Notes under the pieces: model-generated
What the model was told of the DNA's origin: nothing
The model's input: the letters and a program-made list of their open reading frames with translations, nothing else
The model's database searches: none
Made by a program: the position numbers and the translations under genes
Assembly (NCBI GenBank): GCA_934045905.1
Contig: OW203763.1
Location: 15,320,948 to 15,384,947, forward strand
Length of the DNA stretch: 64,000 bases
Origin: Leuctra nigra
Taxonomy: Eukaryota > Arthropoda > Insecta > Plecoptera > Leuctridae
Direction: 5' to 3'
Shown here: positions 1 through 10,553 of the stretch, one piece after another
How the letters are laid out: every line of letters starts with the position of its first letter
Position numbering within the stretch: the first letter of the stretch is position 1

Positions 1-717
1 GGAAAAATTTGAAATTTATAACATGATTTAGAGCAATTCTACGCACTTTTGACAGGAAATAAATTGTGTTTCTTTTTATTGAACGTGCATAGTTTTGTTT
101 CCTTCAATAGGTACCTACTAATTATTATCATGTACCTATTACCTACCTATTTTAAAAATGTCTCCAAAGAGGTTACGTTTGTTTTGTATAAAAGATGAGG
201 GATAAACCAAAGGAAGTCAATGACAATCATGATTTAGATTATTTTATTATTATATTTATTATCGATGCAGAGTGCATTTGAATGAAAATGAGCGGGATTT
301 TTGAGTTGTTAGAAAAACGGGACAAATACATGGTTTTTAAAATGTTGTGGGGACAATGGGACACTACCTCAAAAGAAGGGACTGTCCCGTCAAAAACGGT
401 ACGGATGGGAGCCCTAATCTAAAGTAGGATGTAAAGATGAACTTGCTCTAGCATGGGCTGGCCTATCTCTGTCCATGATAAAGTTGGTTAATCTTTGCCT
501 GTTGCCGACGTTACCTAACTATTTCGGGGAGTTGCATATCGTCGGTAAATGGGTAGGTTTTTGAATATGATCAGAAAATACAGTTTTATTAGGTAATTAT
601 TTGTTTCTTCACATTTATCAGTTAACGTCCCTGGCTAAGATTTTTTTGTGGTTTTCCTAAGTCAAGAGGAACATAATGGGGATAGTGTTTACTAATCAAA
701 TCGGATTGGCATGCTTC
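1..717. other. Gene-free left edge
   Basis: No exon or RNA gene was recognised. The stretch is AT-rich and presumably lies in a ceramide synthase intron or upstream region, because the first visible exon begins at 1260. Around 438-515 lies a decayed relative of the hairpin element at 9234-9328 (shared gatgaac, gggc-ggcctat and tctttgcctgt blocks). Confidence 0.5.
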
Positions 718-1086
718 ATTCTAAACCACAGTCTTCTTGAAGTCCCTTCGCTCCTGTTAGCTGCCTGCAATCGACTTCTATATTCCTTTGTTAAACTGCG
801 CATCAGGTCTTAGTTGGGTCATAATTACAAAATCTGCCACACTCCGGCTTTATTGCTGCACATTACATCATTTACTGCCTTCTTCAATGAGAATCAACAC
901 AATCGACAGGGCAGTAATACGAAAAGTTCGAATCTTATGATATCCTATTTACATAATGTAGATAAATATTGCCGTCAATCTGAGATTTAGCGCTAGTCAC
1001 CATAATTATTTCCATCACTGAAAAACTGCTTGATTGCTGGCAGCTAACAGTAGTGAAGTGACGTCAAGAAGGCTGTGTTCTAAACA
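718..1086. repeat. Imperfect foldback element
   Basis: A left arm at about 718-775 (cttcttga ... ctgttagctgcc) is the imperfect reverse complement of a right arm at about 1029-1086 (ggcagctaacag ... tcaagaag). Arms of about 57 bp surround about 250 bp of unrelated AT-rich DNA. This fits an old MITE or foldback relic. No TSD was found, and the short antisense ORF inside is not credible as a gene. Confidence 0.5.
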
Positions 1087-1259
1087 CATTACTGTTCTGT
1101 TCAGTCTTCCAAAGTTCCCAATAATGTCCCTGAAGAAGGAACGTTGATGGAGTTCAGATCTCAGTGCTACGAGATCCTCAGGAACGGAAATAGCCCACAT
1201 TTATATAATGTTAAGCCGAGTTCAGTTTAGATGATGCTGTAAATGTTGTGTGATTTCAG

Positions 1260-1411
1260 CTGGCGCTGGCTGTACTACACCTTATCGTTCTGCTATGGAG
1301 TCAACTGCTTGTGGGAGAAGTCTTGGTTCTGGGACATAAACCAATGCTATCATGGTTATCCATTCCAAAGCCTTACCAATGACTGTTGGTGGTACTACAT
1401 GTACTCCCTCG
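1260..1411 (+). CDS. Ceramide synthase exon, start of visible TLC region
   Basis: The acceptor gtgatttcag ends at 1259 and the donor gtaagt starts at 1412. The exon enters with one base completing a codon and leaves in phase 1. It encodes 50 residues beginning WRWLYYTLSF, an aromatic-rich stretch (WFWDINQCYHGYPFQ) typical of the segment before the Lag1p motif in CerS proteins. Confidence 0.92.
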
Positions 1412-4400
1412 GTAAGTTGCCTTACTCGAGATCAGTTGCAATGCAATAGGTGTAGGTACGGTCAACTCCAAGAGAAATGTAATCCCTCCATTCACCCCCA
1501 CGACCAACGTTGTTCCATTCAAACATCTTTTGCCATGTTACGGGTCGAGGGGGAGGAGCCTAAACTTACGTAAATGATGGAAAGTGAGGAAAGAGGGCTA
1601 ATACAAGACTTGAAGCCGGGTGTACCATGAGGCTGGGGTCTGCTGGACTCAAAAGTTTTAGATGGGGTTGGTTTTTATACTGCAAAATTGAATTTCCTGC
1701 AGTTTGGTTTTCACAGGCTTTTCGCCTATCAACAAATTGTTTGCCTTTGAAAAGAACGAAACTACAGACCTCATGTAAAAACTCTAATAATCAATAAAAT
1801 AAATACATCAATATCACTTCTTCAAGCAAAGAAATAACTACCCACGCATAAGCTAACTAAAAGAAACCGTAATAATAATTGTTATGTTTTCTAACATTAA
1901 TAAATAATAATAGATGAGTGTATGTAATGGTAAAACTTTATTTTTCTGTTTATGGACGGATCTTTCTCAGAAACTAAACTATACAGACAGGTCCACATAA
2001 CTTATTAATCATTAGAATGAATTCCAGGTGTGTACAAAATTTCAGATCGAAACGTTCAACCCTTAAATATTTGTACCTACTGTACTTCTCTGACTAAAAT
2101 TTTGGAGTAAAATTAGACTCCAGGAGCTGAGTTCTTCAGGATGGAGGCATAGGGTGTTTAACCCTTTCAGGTCCATTTAGCGCTAGGGCCTACTCCCCGT
2201 TCAGGTCCACTTAAATTTGCAGGGAATTTGACAACAATAAGAAAACGTGTTTTACAGCTCATTTCATTCATCAAATAAAACTTTAAATTATTTTAAAACT
2301 TAGATATAGTATGCACCTATATACTAAAGTAACTCGACACTAAAATAACCCTAGTTTATGGACAGTAACAGGAATAGTTATTGAAATAAGTTTAATCACG
2401 GCAGTCCGCCAACAACAACCTCACTTTCAGTGTTGAAAATTTTATCAACAATACTATATTCTTCTTCAGAAACTTATTCATTGTAATAACTTGAGTATCT
2501 GTTGTCAATTTCATCATCGCTGAATGAATAATCACTACGAGAATCATGTAAATAAACGTAATAAACATCATGCCTCAACTTCTTCCTAGGCGCCATTCTG
2601 AACTTTTGAGGGTGGTTTCAGAAATTAAAATATCTTTTCAATGCATTTAGAACAAGTTTAGAAGGCCGTGACATCGCTGGCTCAATAGGTAAATAAGTCA
2701 TCTAGTACAATAAAATCACAATAGATGGCGTTTGTGGTATATTTAGCTGGAATTTCAGCGCAAATATGGTTGTCGGGTCACACCCGCCATTGGTCCACAA
2801 CTAATCTTTTACAATGTCGGGGCTCTCCCGCCAGAGGACCTCAAAGGGTTAATAATACTAACTATTCCTAATCAGTAGTTTTATATTCAATTTGAATTGA
2901 ATAATTTTGACTTGTTCATTGTTTCAGCATTCTACTGGTCGTTAACATTCAGTCAGTTCTTCGATGTGAAACGCAAGGATTTCTTCCAGATGTTTGTTCA
3001 CCATGTTGCCACTATCCTACTGCTTAGCTTCTCCTGGATGTGCAACTTGCATCGCATTGGCACAGTTGTATTGCTAGTGCACGACACCGCAGATGTGTTT
3101 CTTGAGGTAGGATTTCTTATACCGTCAAGCGGGGTGTCTTGAATCAATTTTGTGGACATTTTGAAGCCATTTGAAAAGTTACCAACCAAACGTAATGATT
3201 TTTTCCACATATGTTGACATGTACACTCGGCCAAACAAAACTTGAACGTTGTCCAAATTTGAATGACTGGTGGTCATGTCCCATAACCAATCAAAGCTTG
3301 TTATTATCATTGAAATGTGAGGTCACCTACTAGAGTGAGACATTGAGATCGCTTAGACTGACCTCTGATGGTGCGATCTTACATTTATCAGCCTATCAGA
3401 TTTATTGAACGTTCAAGTTTTGTTTGGCCAAGTGTACATGAACTATGATTTAGATTTATCAACTAATTTTTATAGCGATTTATTATTATTATTATTATTA
3501 AAGCAGATTGTTTACAGCACTTCAGGCCGTATTCTGCATCCTAAATGCCATTTATCTTTATTTAAGAAGTCTCCATCGCGAAGACCTCTTCTTCTCATGG
3601 CAGTGTCAACTCCTTCTGCCCACCTCCTCCTTGGTCTTCCTCTCTTTCTTCTTCTTGACGGTACCCATGACCAGGCTCTCATTGGCAATCTTTCATCTGG
3701 CATCCTTCTCAGATGGCCATACCATAAGAGTTGCTTCATCTCTATGTAATCCGTCAGTGATGTCTCCACTCCCATCATTTCCCGTATACGGTCGTTCCTC
3801 ACATGGTCGAGTATCGTAACCTTGCAGCATCTTCTCCAGTACCCCATCTCCATTGCTCGGACTCTTTGTGCCATTCGGGAAGATAAGGTCCAGATTTCTG
3901 ATCCATAGGAAGCGCAGCTTTCGACGAATGAGTTGTAAATACGTGTTTTTGTCTTGGTTGAGATGACATCGTTCCAAAGCACTGGGTGTAATTGTCTGGT
4001 GATCGCTCTTCCTCTGCCCAGCTTGTTCAGCACATCCCTCTCATCCGTTCCGTCAGCCGTCAATGTCACTCCTAGATATTTGTACTCTGTTGTTAATCTT
4101 ATAATACCTTTATCGGTTACCATGTCTTGACCCTCTCTTCCAATGACCATACATTGAGTCTTATCCATATTCACTTCTAAGCCCCAGGAATCGTATTCTT
4201 CTATAAGCTTTCTCATCATGTATTCTGCGTCGTGTTCATCTTCAGCAAGAACCACCTGATCGTCTGCGAATAGTAAAGAGTGTATATATTCTTTCCCAAT
4301 TTTAACACCCATCGAACTACATTTCCTAGACCAATTCTCTAAAACTCTGTTCACGTATATTTTTGAACAGGGTTGGTGACAAAGGACACCCCTGCCTTAC

Positions 4401-7400
4401 ACCTTTGTTGATTTTAAATTCTTCTGAATATGATTGTCCACTTTTTACGCAACTTACAGCATTTTCATAGAGCTTTTTAATAGCATTCACATAAACTGTT
4501 TCGATCCCTTGATCTTCCAGAGCCTCCCATAATTTATTTAAAGGAACGCTGTCAAATGCCTTTTTAAGATCTACGAAAATCAGGTGTAATTCACTTCCAT
4601 GTGCAATACTCTTGTCCATAAGTTGTTTTATACAGAAAAGGTTGTCTACACATGATCTCCCGCTCCTGAAACCACTTTGTTCTTCTGTGACTCTAGCTTG
4701 CTGTTCTAACCGCTTAGTCAGAATTCGTCCATACAGCCTACCTATCGACGACAAAACGCTGATCCCTCTGTAGTTTCCACAGTTCTTCCTGTCTCCTTTT
4801 TTATAGATGGAGCTGATGTAGCTCAATTTCCATTCTCCCGGTACTTCACCTCCACGCAAGCATTCAGTGAATATACCGGCCAGGGATTCAATAGTTACTA
4901 ACGGAGCATTTTTTATAAGTTCGATAGGTATACTTCCAGGACCAGCTGATCTATTATTCTTCGTGGATTTTAGAGCCATCATGATCTCTGCACATGTCAC
5001 TTCCTCACATACTTCTCCAATAGCTATTGGCACTGATGTGTATTGTATGTTGCTGTATAGCGGTCTGTTCTCGGTCAGCAGTTCTTGATAATGCTTTTGC
5101 CATTTCTGATGTCCAATTGGGTCTATCCTTAACTGTTGCTGTGTGTTCGTCTTCAACGATCCCAGTGTCTTCCAAGCCAATCTTGAACGCGAGCTTCCTA
5201 ACAGTGAATTAATTTCATCACACTTTCTATCCCAGAAAGTGTTCTTAGCTTTCTTAATCTCTTTCTTCACCATATAATTATAGCGCATGTACAACTGGAT
5301 TTATACAACTGGAAAAAAATATAATGTACCGACCCAAGTCACCCCGCCACTAGGTGTGACTTGGGTCAAAACTTTTAAATTGGTAGGTACATTCCTACAG
5401 ATAACTAAATTTAAAAATATAAAAACATGAGGATTATATAGATAGAGTTGGGTGTACACTTTGTACGAATACAAGAGACAAAATTTAATTTAATTACATT
5501 GTTTATTGCAAATACTGACTAATTTTTTTCGCAAGTCCTTCACGCAAGGTGAAGGAAAGTGTTAAAAGTTACATTTCAAATGACAAATCATACAGAAATA
5601 GATGATATTTCATGATCAGATCTACAATACATTTTATTGGCAATAATTTTTAATTTTATTGTCATTTTTATTTTTTATTTTCGTTTTAATTGGACTCTAG
5701 TCATGGTGACCCAAGTCACCCCTTGAAATTTTGTGCAACAAAGAATTCGAAATTCCGGTCTTAATTTTTGAACTAATTTGAAGAGCACTGCTTAGATAGA
5801 AGCATTACCCCATTTTTAGCAAAACTTTTTACTGCATGTCACTAGCAAGTTCGGTTAAAAAGTTGCAATAGGAAGTTCACAAAAATATTTTTAATGCAAA
5901 ATGGTAGGGTTGTGCGAACCTTGATTTTTCAAGTCGAACCGAACCTCGAACCGAACCTTAAAGTGTTCGAACCTTTTCGAACCTTTTCGAACCTTTACAG
6001 GTGTATAATCGATTTTTGCTTTCAGTGCTACCAAACAACTTTCAATGAAATCCAAAGGATGAAAGTGAATGGATACATAACACACATGAATGGATTTATC
6101 ATACATACTATTTGCATTTCATTTATAATAGGATGCTGGACAAAATCTTAAAGAAAGTTATGTGTTTAACACGTTCTGGCTGTTTTCAAAATGCTTCCAG
6201 ATACCTATTGCTGCTGACAGAGACAGGTGTTGTTTAAAATTGTAATAAAGTGTTTTTTTATACTATAAATTGTTGTGTTGCAATTTGTTCTTGTAAGCTT
6301 GCACCTTGCCTAAAAACGGTTCTTTGTTTCATCAACTAATTAGGGAGAGGGAGGAAGGTAACGAAAATGATGTCAATAATTTTATGCAAAATGGGCTAAT
6401 AGTACTCATCATGACGCGAGACAGAAAATAAATATAACTTATTTAGGATCATCAACATCACTAATATTTACATGTATTTATGACATAATAATGTAAATTT
6501 CGTGAATAACAAACCTTTGAACTGAAACATAGTTAACTAAAGATTGATTACTACAGAAGAATATACGCGATTTTGCGTGAAAAATGACGCCATTTGAGGT
6601 TAAAATCTCGAATTCAGAAGGCTGTGGTGACGCGCGGGAAAAAGGGCGGGAAGGTTCGAAATGGTTCTATTTCGAACTTCTCATAATAATTTTCGAACCT
6701 TCTAAACCGGTTCGGTTCGGTTCGGTTTTCGAACCGGTTCGCACACCCCTACAAAATGGAGTGCCTTTTTCAATATTTTTTTAAATTTTGCTTCTTATCA
6801 GGGTTATGCTCTTAGCAGGACAAGTTTCTCCACACCTTCACCAGCTTGGCTCAATGCTGAAAACTGTTTTATGACTACATCACCATGAGCAATGCTTGAT
6901 TTAAACTATTGACCCAAGTCATCCCGTTCGACGGTACTCGGTTAAACATATGGCATTTCTGAAAGGAAGATCCTGAAAGAATTCTGGATGATCCTTATAT
7001 CTTCATCCAGGATCTGCAGTACCTCTTCTGTAGAAGTGTATTATAATATGTCATTTTTATGTACAATGTTACAAAGAAAGAATTGAAGCTTATTACCTTG
7101 GTAATTGAAGTAAGATTTTTTACTATCATGCTGAATAAGCTTAAGTGGTAAAGAGACCATTTCTATGAGTTTGCATTACCCTGCAAAACTTACGCAATAC
7201 ATACCATAGGTACACTCCTGGACACTGAAATTGGCCCGCGGTCAATGTTCAAGTGGCACTACGGCTAGTATTTATTTATTTATTTAAAGTAATTTTTCGG
7301 TCCTAACTCCTAAACTCACACTAGCCATCCGGTCTGTGTGCCAAAAAAATTACATCAAAATAAATGTTAAATACTAGCCATAGTGCCACTTGAACATTGA

Positions 7401-10400
7401 CCGCGGGCCAATTTCAGTGTCCAGGAGTGTACACTCAAACCAATTAAAAACGGTACTTTGCACAAAACGGATTGGCTGCTGGTCAGGTTCCTTGACAATC
7501 AATCCTGGTCATTATCAATGAAATCAGAGCTCACCTACTAGAGTTAGATAATGCATTAGCACAGACTTCATGGGATGATATCATCAAACCTTGATCAGAC
7601 AATCCTTTTCTTTCAAGGTACCGTTTATTATTTGTTCGAGTGTACCTACTGTGTTGGCATTTTTGTTGGCCTAGCCATAAACATATTAAGGCCGAACCAG
7701 AGATTGATGACCTAATCCTTACTCAAAACAAAACACCACAACACATAAATATAATTTTGCTTCTTTTCAGGCAGCTAAATTAGCAAAGTATGCTCAATAC
7801 CAAAAGATCTGTGACACCTTATTTGTCATATTCACTGTGATTTGGATCGTGACACGTTGTGGCATTTATCCCTTCAGGGTAATTTACAGGTTAGTAAAGT
7901 AATGCTTTATTCTCTTTGTTTCTGCTTAGAACATTATTGAAATGAAGTAATGATTGAGTGGAAGTGGAGGAAGAAGGAGAAGGCGAGGAGGAGACGCCAG
8001 GCGTGGCAAGCCGGTCTCCAGTAATCATGTGGCCCTAGTGTTGGTGGGAACACCCTACTCCCCTGACCCATTGTATGGATGGAACCAGATAGATCCACCA
8101 GATAGATTATTATTATTATTATTGAGTTAAATGCTACTGTTGTAATTTTGTAGGTACTTGGGTTAGGGAAATGGTACAAGTGATTTGCCAATAAGTTGAA
8201 ATTTGTTATAATCCTCAGTGTTGGGTAGGAACGGAACGAAATAGTTCCGTTCCTAGGAACTAGTTCCTTTTCTTAGGAACTATGGAACGTCTTAGTTCCT
8301 TTTTCTAAGGAGGAACTATGGAACGGTTTAGTTCCTTTTTTTGAGGAACTGTAACGATTTTTGCTAAGTTCCCTTTTTTTAAACTTGACTGTACTTTTAC
8401 TCCGAAAAACTGCACTCGTCTAGAAGCCACATATTATTTGTTTAATTCTGTCAGAAATCAGATGTCCCCCTAGCATTTTGGCATCTAAAAATAATTTGCT
8501 GTGATACAGTGATTCAATTTTTAATTTGCAGATTCAATTTTTAATGTTCCAATTAATATTACACCTTTCTTTAAAAAGGAACTAAAAGGAACTAAGTTCC
8601 TTTTATAAAGGAACTAGGAACGGAATAGTTCCTTTCATTATTGAAGGAACTGGAACTGGAACTAGTTCCTTTTTTCGGCGAGGAACTTGGAACTGGAACT
8701 AGTTCCTTTCCAAAAGGAACTTACCCAACACTGATAATCCTTCTCTTGTCTTCCAGCACTACGGTTGATGCTCCTACTATTGTTCCAATGTTCCCGGCAT
8801 ATTACATATTTAACTCACTTCTGGTGCTTTTGCTGGGATTGCACCTCTTCTGGACTTACGTCATCTTGAAGATCGCCATGACTGCAATTTCTGCTGGACA
8901 GGTAATTGTTGGTTCTTATTCTTATTTAACATTTAACTTAATTGCACACTTTATTGAGCATGATGCAATAGCTGGAGAATGCTTGGTTACCTCATGCATG
9001 GATCGTATGCTTAGAGAGCTGTCACACGATTTCACAAGAAGTTCAACTTTAATATCTAGATACCTACACAATTGTTGTACTTCCATGTAGTATGTATACA
9101 TCACACCTTGGTATATACTGGAAGACTATGCTAGTGCACTCCAACCATGCATTGGGAGTAAAAAGAGAAGCATACTTTTGAGGGAATTTGTACTTTTGTA
9201 GCAACCATATAATATTGATGTACTTATAGTTGTGTACGGTCGGTGAGGCAAAGATGAACCCGCGATAGTATGGGCCGGCCTATACCTGGCAATGCTAAAC
9301 AGGTTCATCTTTGCCTGTCACCGACCATAGTGTTGATATGGTCCACATTTTTACAATACTCACTGTATCAGCATCTCTGATATTGGAGCCACTAGAAATA
9401 TTCTATACTAATAATAGGCACCTTTTTGTAGATACTTTTTTCTATGCCTTAATTTTATCACAACCCTTTGAATGCTTCTTTGTTCACTAGATTTTGTTCA
9501 AGAAAGCAGTGTACATCATAGTAACAAACATGGTATGTTTGATTTAAAATTTAAATCAAATTTAAGTAAATTGATTTTTTTAGTAATATTGATTAAATTA
9601 AACTTTTTCCCTTGCTAGTCTTTTTAAAGATTTGAAGATCAAAGGTTCCAGAAACTACAATATCAACCTAAATCGTGTTGTAATAGTGTCCATTGATTTT
9701 CATTTTAAATCACACTAATGACGATAAAACCTTCTTGACATCACTTCCTGTCAGCCATGTCCTTATGGGTTAAGGGTATTCTAGGCAGAGTATGAGATTT
9801 TAATTTTAGAGCTAATACAGTAAAAAGATGTTACTAGAGACCCCTCATTTTGCAAAGTCACAAAATTATCCGGGACGATCCAAACGGGTAAAATACGATT
9901 CATACGAACAGCTCCAACTACATAACCGTTCAACATAGAGAGCTGAAACTTGGCATAAATATTCATAATTACGAAAAAACGACTAGACCCTTTTTTGGAA
10001 TTTGTATTGCAATATTTATGGATTTAAATTGGACATATCGGATTTTTCATAGAGAAACCCATCATTTTGTATTGCCTGTGGCCAGGGTCAAATAAAGTTA
10101 TTGACAAAAACTCGTAGTCGTTTTTTCGCCTATTCATAACGAAGACAATGGGCCCACTTGCAAGTCTCTTTCTAGTAATAATTGCGGTTGCTGGCGTTGT
10201 TTAAATGCAACAGCAATATTTCATTTTAAAAAATCAGGACGGAAATATTGGAGGTAAAAAACACCAAGTGGGTTGTAGGAGAACTTATAAAATGAGGAAA
10301 ATACATTTTCTTCCTTTTATGAGCAATAGTTTGGCCAATTTTGTGATTTATATTTGTAGTCGGGTTGTATCACTCGAATACCCTTAAGTTTAATGAATGA

Positions 10401-10553
10401 TGGTGTCGGATAGTAATCAGGATAATTAATAATGTATTGTTGTTGACGCAGATGGAAGGTGATATTCGCAGTTCATCGAGCAAAGAATTTTCCGAGGATA
10501 CGGTCCACTCTCACACTCCAGCCAGTTCTCCGAGGAAACACAAGTCCAACTAG
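1260..10553 (+). CDS. Ceramide synthase (LAG1/CerS family), last five coding exons, 5'-partial
   Basis: Joining 1260-1411, 2928-3106, 7771-7889, 8757-8901 and 10452-10553 keeps one frame through five exons and ends at TAG 10551-10553, about 231 residues. The product is a polytopic ER protein that N-acylates sphingoid bases with acyl-CoA. Exon 2 carries the Lag1p signature of the TLC domain: the His-His pair in FVHHVATILL and the HDTADVFLE block, with AAKLAKY following in exon 3. The last membrane segments lie in exons 3 and 4, and the cytosolic tail is Ser/Glu/Asp-rich, like CK2-type tails of other CerS proteins. Family members are about 350-400 residues, so roughly 150 N-terminal residues lie before the window. 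The insect ortholog is schlank; which paralog this is cannot be settled here. Introns 2 and 3 are loaded with transposons. Confidence 0.93.
1412..2157. other. Intron sequence, no gene seen
   Basis: First part of the ceramide synthase intron between 1411 and 2928. It is AT-rich and no ORF or repeat structure stood out before the TTAA-flanked element that begins at 2162. Confidence 0.5.
2162..2848. mobile_element. piggyBac-type element, TTAA-flanked, internally deleted
   Basis: The ends CCCTTTCAGGTCC and GGACCTCAAAGGG are inverted repeats flanked on both sides by TTAA (2158-2161 and 2849-2852), the target site of piggyBac transposons. A subterminal copy of CAGGTCCA follows at about 2208. The element is only 687 bp and keeps just the start of a transposase-like frame on the - strand. 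Confidence 0.8.
2396..2596 (-). pseudogene. Relic of piggyBac transposase N-terminus
   Basis: From ATG at 2596 the - strand reads MAPRKKLRHDVYYV and then an acidic Ser/Asp-rich stretch (SFSDDEID), is broken by an in-frame TAA after about 40 codons, and continues acidic (VSEEEYSIVDKIF) to TGA at 2396-2398. An acidic Ser/Glu-rich N-terminus is usual for piggyBac transposases, and the flanking TTAA ends agree. The catalytic DDE region is absent, so it is dead. Confidence 0.6.
2928..3106 (+). CDS. Ceramide synthase exon with Lag1p motif
   Basis: The acceptor ttgtttcag ends at 2927 and the donor gtagga starts at 3107. The exon supplies two bases of the first codon and then 59 complete codons. It holds the active-site core of the family: FFQMFVHHVATILLL (His-His pair) and LLVHDTADVFLE (conserved HD..D..LE). 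Confidence 0.95.
3220..3438. mobile_element. 219-bp TA-flanked MITE, copy 1
   Basis: TIRs of about 30 bp start TGTACACTCGGCCAAAC at the left and mirror at the right end (GTTTGGCCAAGTGTACA). A second copy of exactly the same length lies at 31965-32183 in inverted orientation. With TA taken as the TSD, the element begins CACTCGG, as expected for a Tc1/mariner-type non-autonomous element. No coding capacity. Confidence 0.75.
3512..4354 (-). pseudogene. LINE reverse transcriptase, C-terminal frame
   Basis: This frame begins NRVLENWSRK, follows directly on the SPTLF motif of the upstream frame, and contains SLLFADDQVVLAED (catalytic Asp-Asp), KYLGVTLTADG and the thumb/tail region WYGHLRRMPDERL with RKRGRPRRRW. 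The two frames overlap by 29 bp. The single-base frameshift is the only obvious lesion in the remaining part. Confidence 0.85.
4326..5294 (-). pseudogene. LINE reverse transcriptase, N-terminal frame
   Basis: The frame carries the fingers/palm motifs of a LINE reverse transcriptase: NYRGISVLSS, FVDLKKAFDSV (first catalytic Asp) and GVRQGCPLSPTLF. After SPTLF it leaves the correct frame and stops at 4326. The rest of the domain, with FADD, continues in another frame from about 4354, so the gene is broken by one extra A in an A-run near 4360. Confidence 0.85.
5905..6751. mobile_element. hAT-type non-autonomous element, TSD CAAAATGG
   Basis: The ends TAGGGTTGTGCGAACC and GGTTCGCACACCCCTA are inverted repeats, and the same 8 bp CAAAATGG flank them at 5897-5904 and 6752-6759, which is diagnostic for hAT. 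Subterminal regions are arrays of TTCGAACC/GGTTCGAA motifs on both sides, probably transposase binding sites. The 847-bp interior has no transposase. Confidence 0.88.
7210..7432. mobile_element. TA-flanked MITE with about 64-bp TIRs, copy 1
   Basis: The left arm GTACACTCCTGGACACTGAA runs to about 7274 and is mirrored almost perfectly by the right arm ending at 7432 (CCAGGAGTGTAC). The middle has a (TTTA)n run and 'cactagccatccggtct'. A second copy is at 22206-22418. TA dinucleotides at both ends suggest a Tc1/mariner-type target. Confidence 0.8.
7429..7645. mobile_element. TA-flanked MITE abutting the previous one
   Basis: This begins at the GTAC that ends the preceding element (GTACACTCAAACCAATTAA) and ends GTTCGAGTGTAC at 7645, with arms of about 30 bp (AAACGGTAC mirrored by GTACCGTTT). 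Parts of the interior (cacctactagagt) resemble the 219-bp element at 3220. The two neighbours share one TA. Confidence 0.65.
7771..7889 (+). CDS. Ceramide synthase exon
   Basis: The acceptor ttcttttcag ends at 7770 and the donor gttagt starts at 7890. The exon gives 39 codons plus two bases and completes the Lag1p block (AAKLAKYAQY), followed by a membrane segment (TLFVIFTVIWIVTRCGIYPF). Confidence 0.93.
7961..8124 (+). mobile_element. LINE 3' tail fragment
   Basis: An acidic GAA/GAG-rich stretch, 'gacgccaggcgtgg', 'ggccctagtgttggt', 'cctgacccatt' and an (ATT)n tail match the 3' end of the longer LINE copy at 24605-25093 in the same order. It is a short 5'-truncated insertion in ceramide synthase intron 3. 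Confidence 0.7.
8216..8733. mobile_element. hAT-type element, TSD ATAATCCT, copy 1
   Basis: The ends CAGTGTTGGGTAGGAAC and GTTCC-containing ACTTACCCAACACTG are inverted, with 8-bp TSDs ATAATCCT at 8208-8215 and 8734-8741. The interior is packed with GGAACTAGTTCC motifs near both ends. A second copy interrupts a LINE at 53746-54219. The right end lies 23 bp from the next splice acceptor of ceramide synthase. Confidence 0.9.
8757..8901 (+). CDS. Ceramide synthase exon
   Basis: The acceptor gtcttccag ends at 8756 and the donor gtaatt starts at 8902. It encodes STTVDAPTIVPMFPAYYIFN and then the last membrane segment (LLVLLLGLHLFWTYVILKI). The frame stays open past the donor into intron, but ceramide synthases continue into a short acidic tail, which is found in the next exon. 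Confidence 0.93.
9234..9328. repeat. Short hairpin element
   Basis: 'cggtcggtgaggcaaagatg' is mirrored by 'catctttgcctgtcaccgac' 50 bp later, giving a hairpin of about 95 bp with an internal 'gggccggcc'. A decayed relative lies near 438-515. Probably a small MITE. Confidence 0.5.
9774..10383. mobile_element. TTAA-flanked foldback element
   Basis: TTAA at 9770-9773 and 10384-10387 flank GGGTATTC...GAATACCC. An internal pair (aaaaaacgactagaccc and ctcgtagtcgttttttcg) forms a second stem. TTAA targeting suggests a piggyBac-mobilised MITE. No coding capacity. Confidence 0.6.
10452..10553 (+). CDS. Ceramide synthase terminal coding exon
   Basis: The acceptor gttgacgcag ends at 10451. The preceding exon ends in phase 0, so the frame reads MEGDIRSSSSKEF, then EDTVHSHTPASSPRKHKSN and TAG at 10551-10553. 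The acidic/serine motif GDIRSSS resembles the phosphorylated C-terminal tails of CerS proteins. The ATG here is an internal codon, not a start. Confidence 0.88.
   Translation: MEGDIRSSSSKEFSEDTVHSHTPASSPRKHKSN

Larger units (their letters stand above)
3478..5294 (-). mobile_element. 5'-truncated LINE (non-LTR retrotransposon)
   Basis: A - strand reverse transcriptase region runs from about 5294 down to 3512 and ends in a (TAA)n tail (TTA repeats at 3478-3501 on the + strand), typical of a non-LTR element. No endonuclease domain is left, so the copy is 5'-truncated. The C-terminal half has the CRGRPRRRW-like basic block (RKRGRPRRRWAEGV) common in arthropod RTE/Jockey-type elements. Clade assignment by eye is tentative. 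Confidence 0.85.
3120..6936. mobile_element. Outer DNA element carrying nested insertions
   Basis: TACCGTCAAGCGGGGTG at 3120 is an imperfect inverted match to the sequence ending at 6936 (atcccgttcgacggta), each side continuing into a 'gaatc/gaccc' block. The motif 'gacccaagtcacccc' recurs inside at about 5330 (as a hairpin) and 5705, as if the original interior was short and repetitive. A 219-bp element, a LINE and a hAT element sit inside, which explains the 3.8-kb span in ceramide synthase intron 2. No TSD was verified and the superfamily is unknown. Confidence 0.45.

Noticed and set aside
5891..6151. Short frames on both strands at the left end of the hAT element
   Set aside because: They are produced by the TTCGAACC subterminal repeats.
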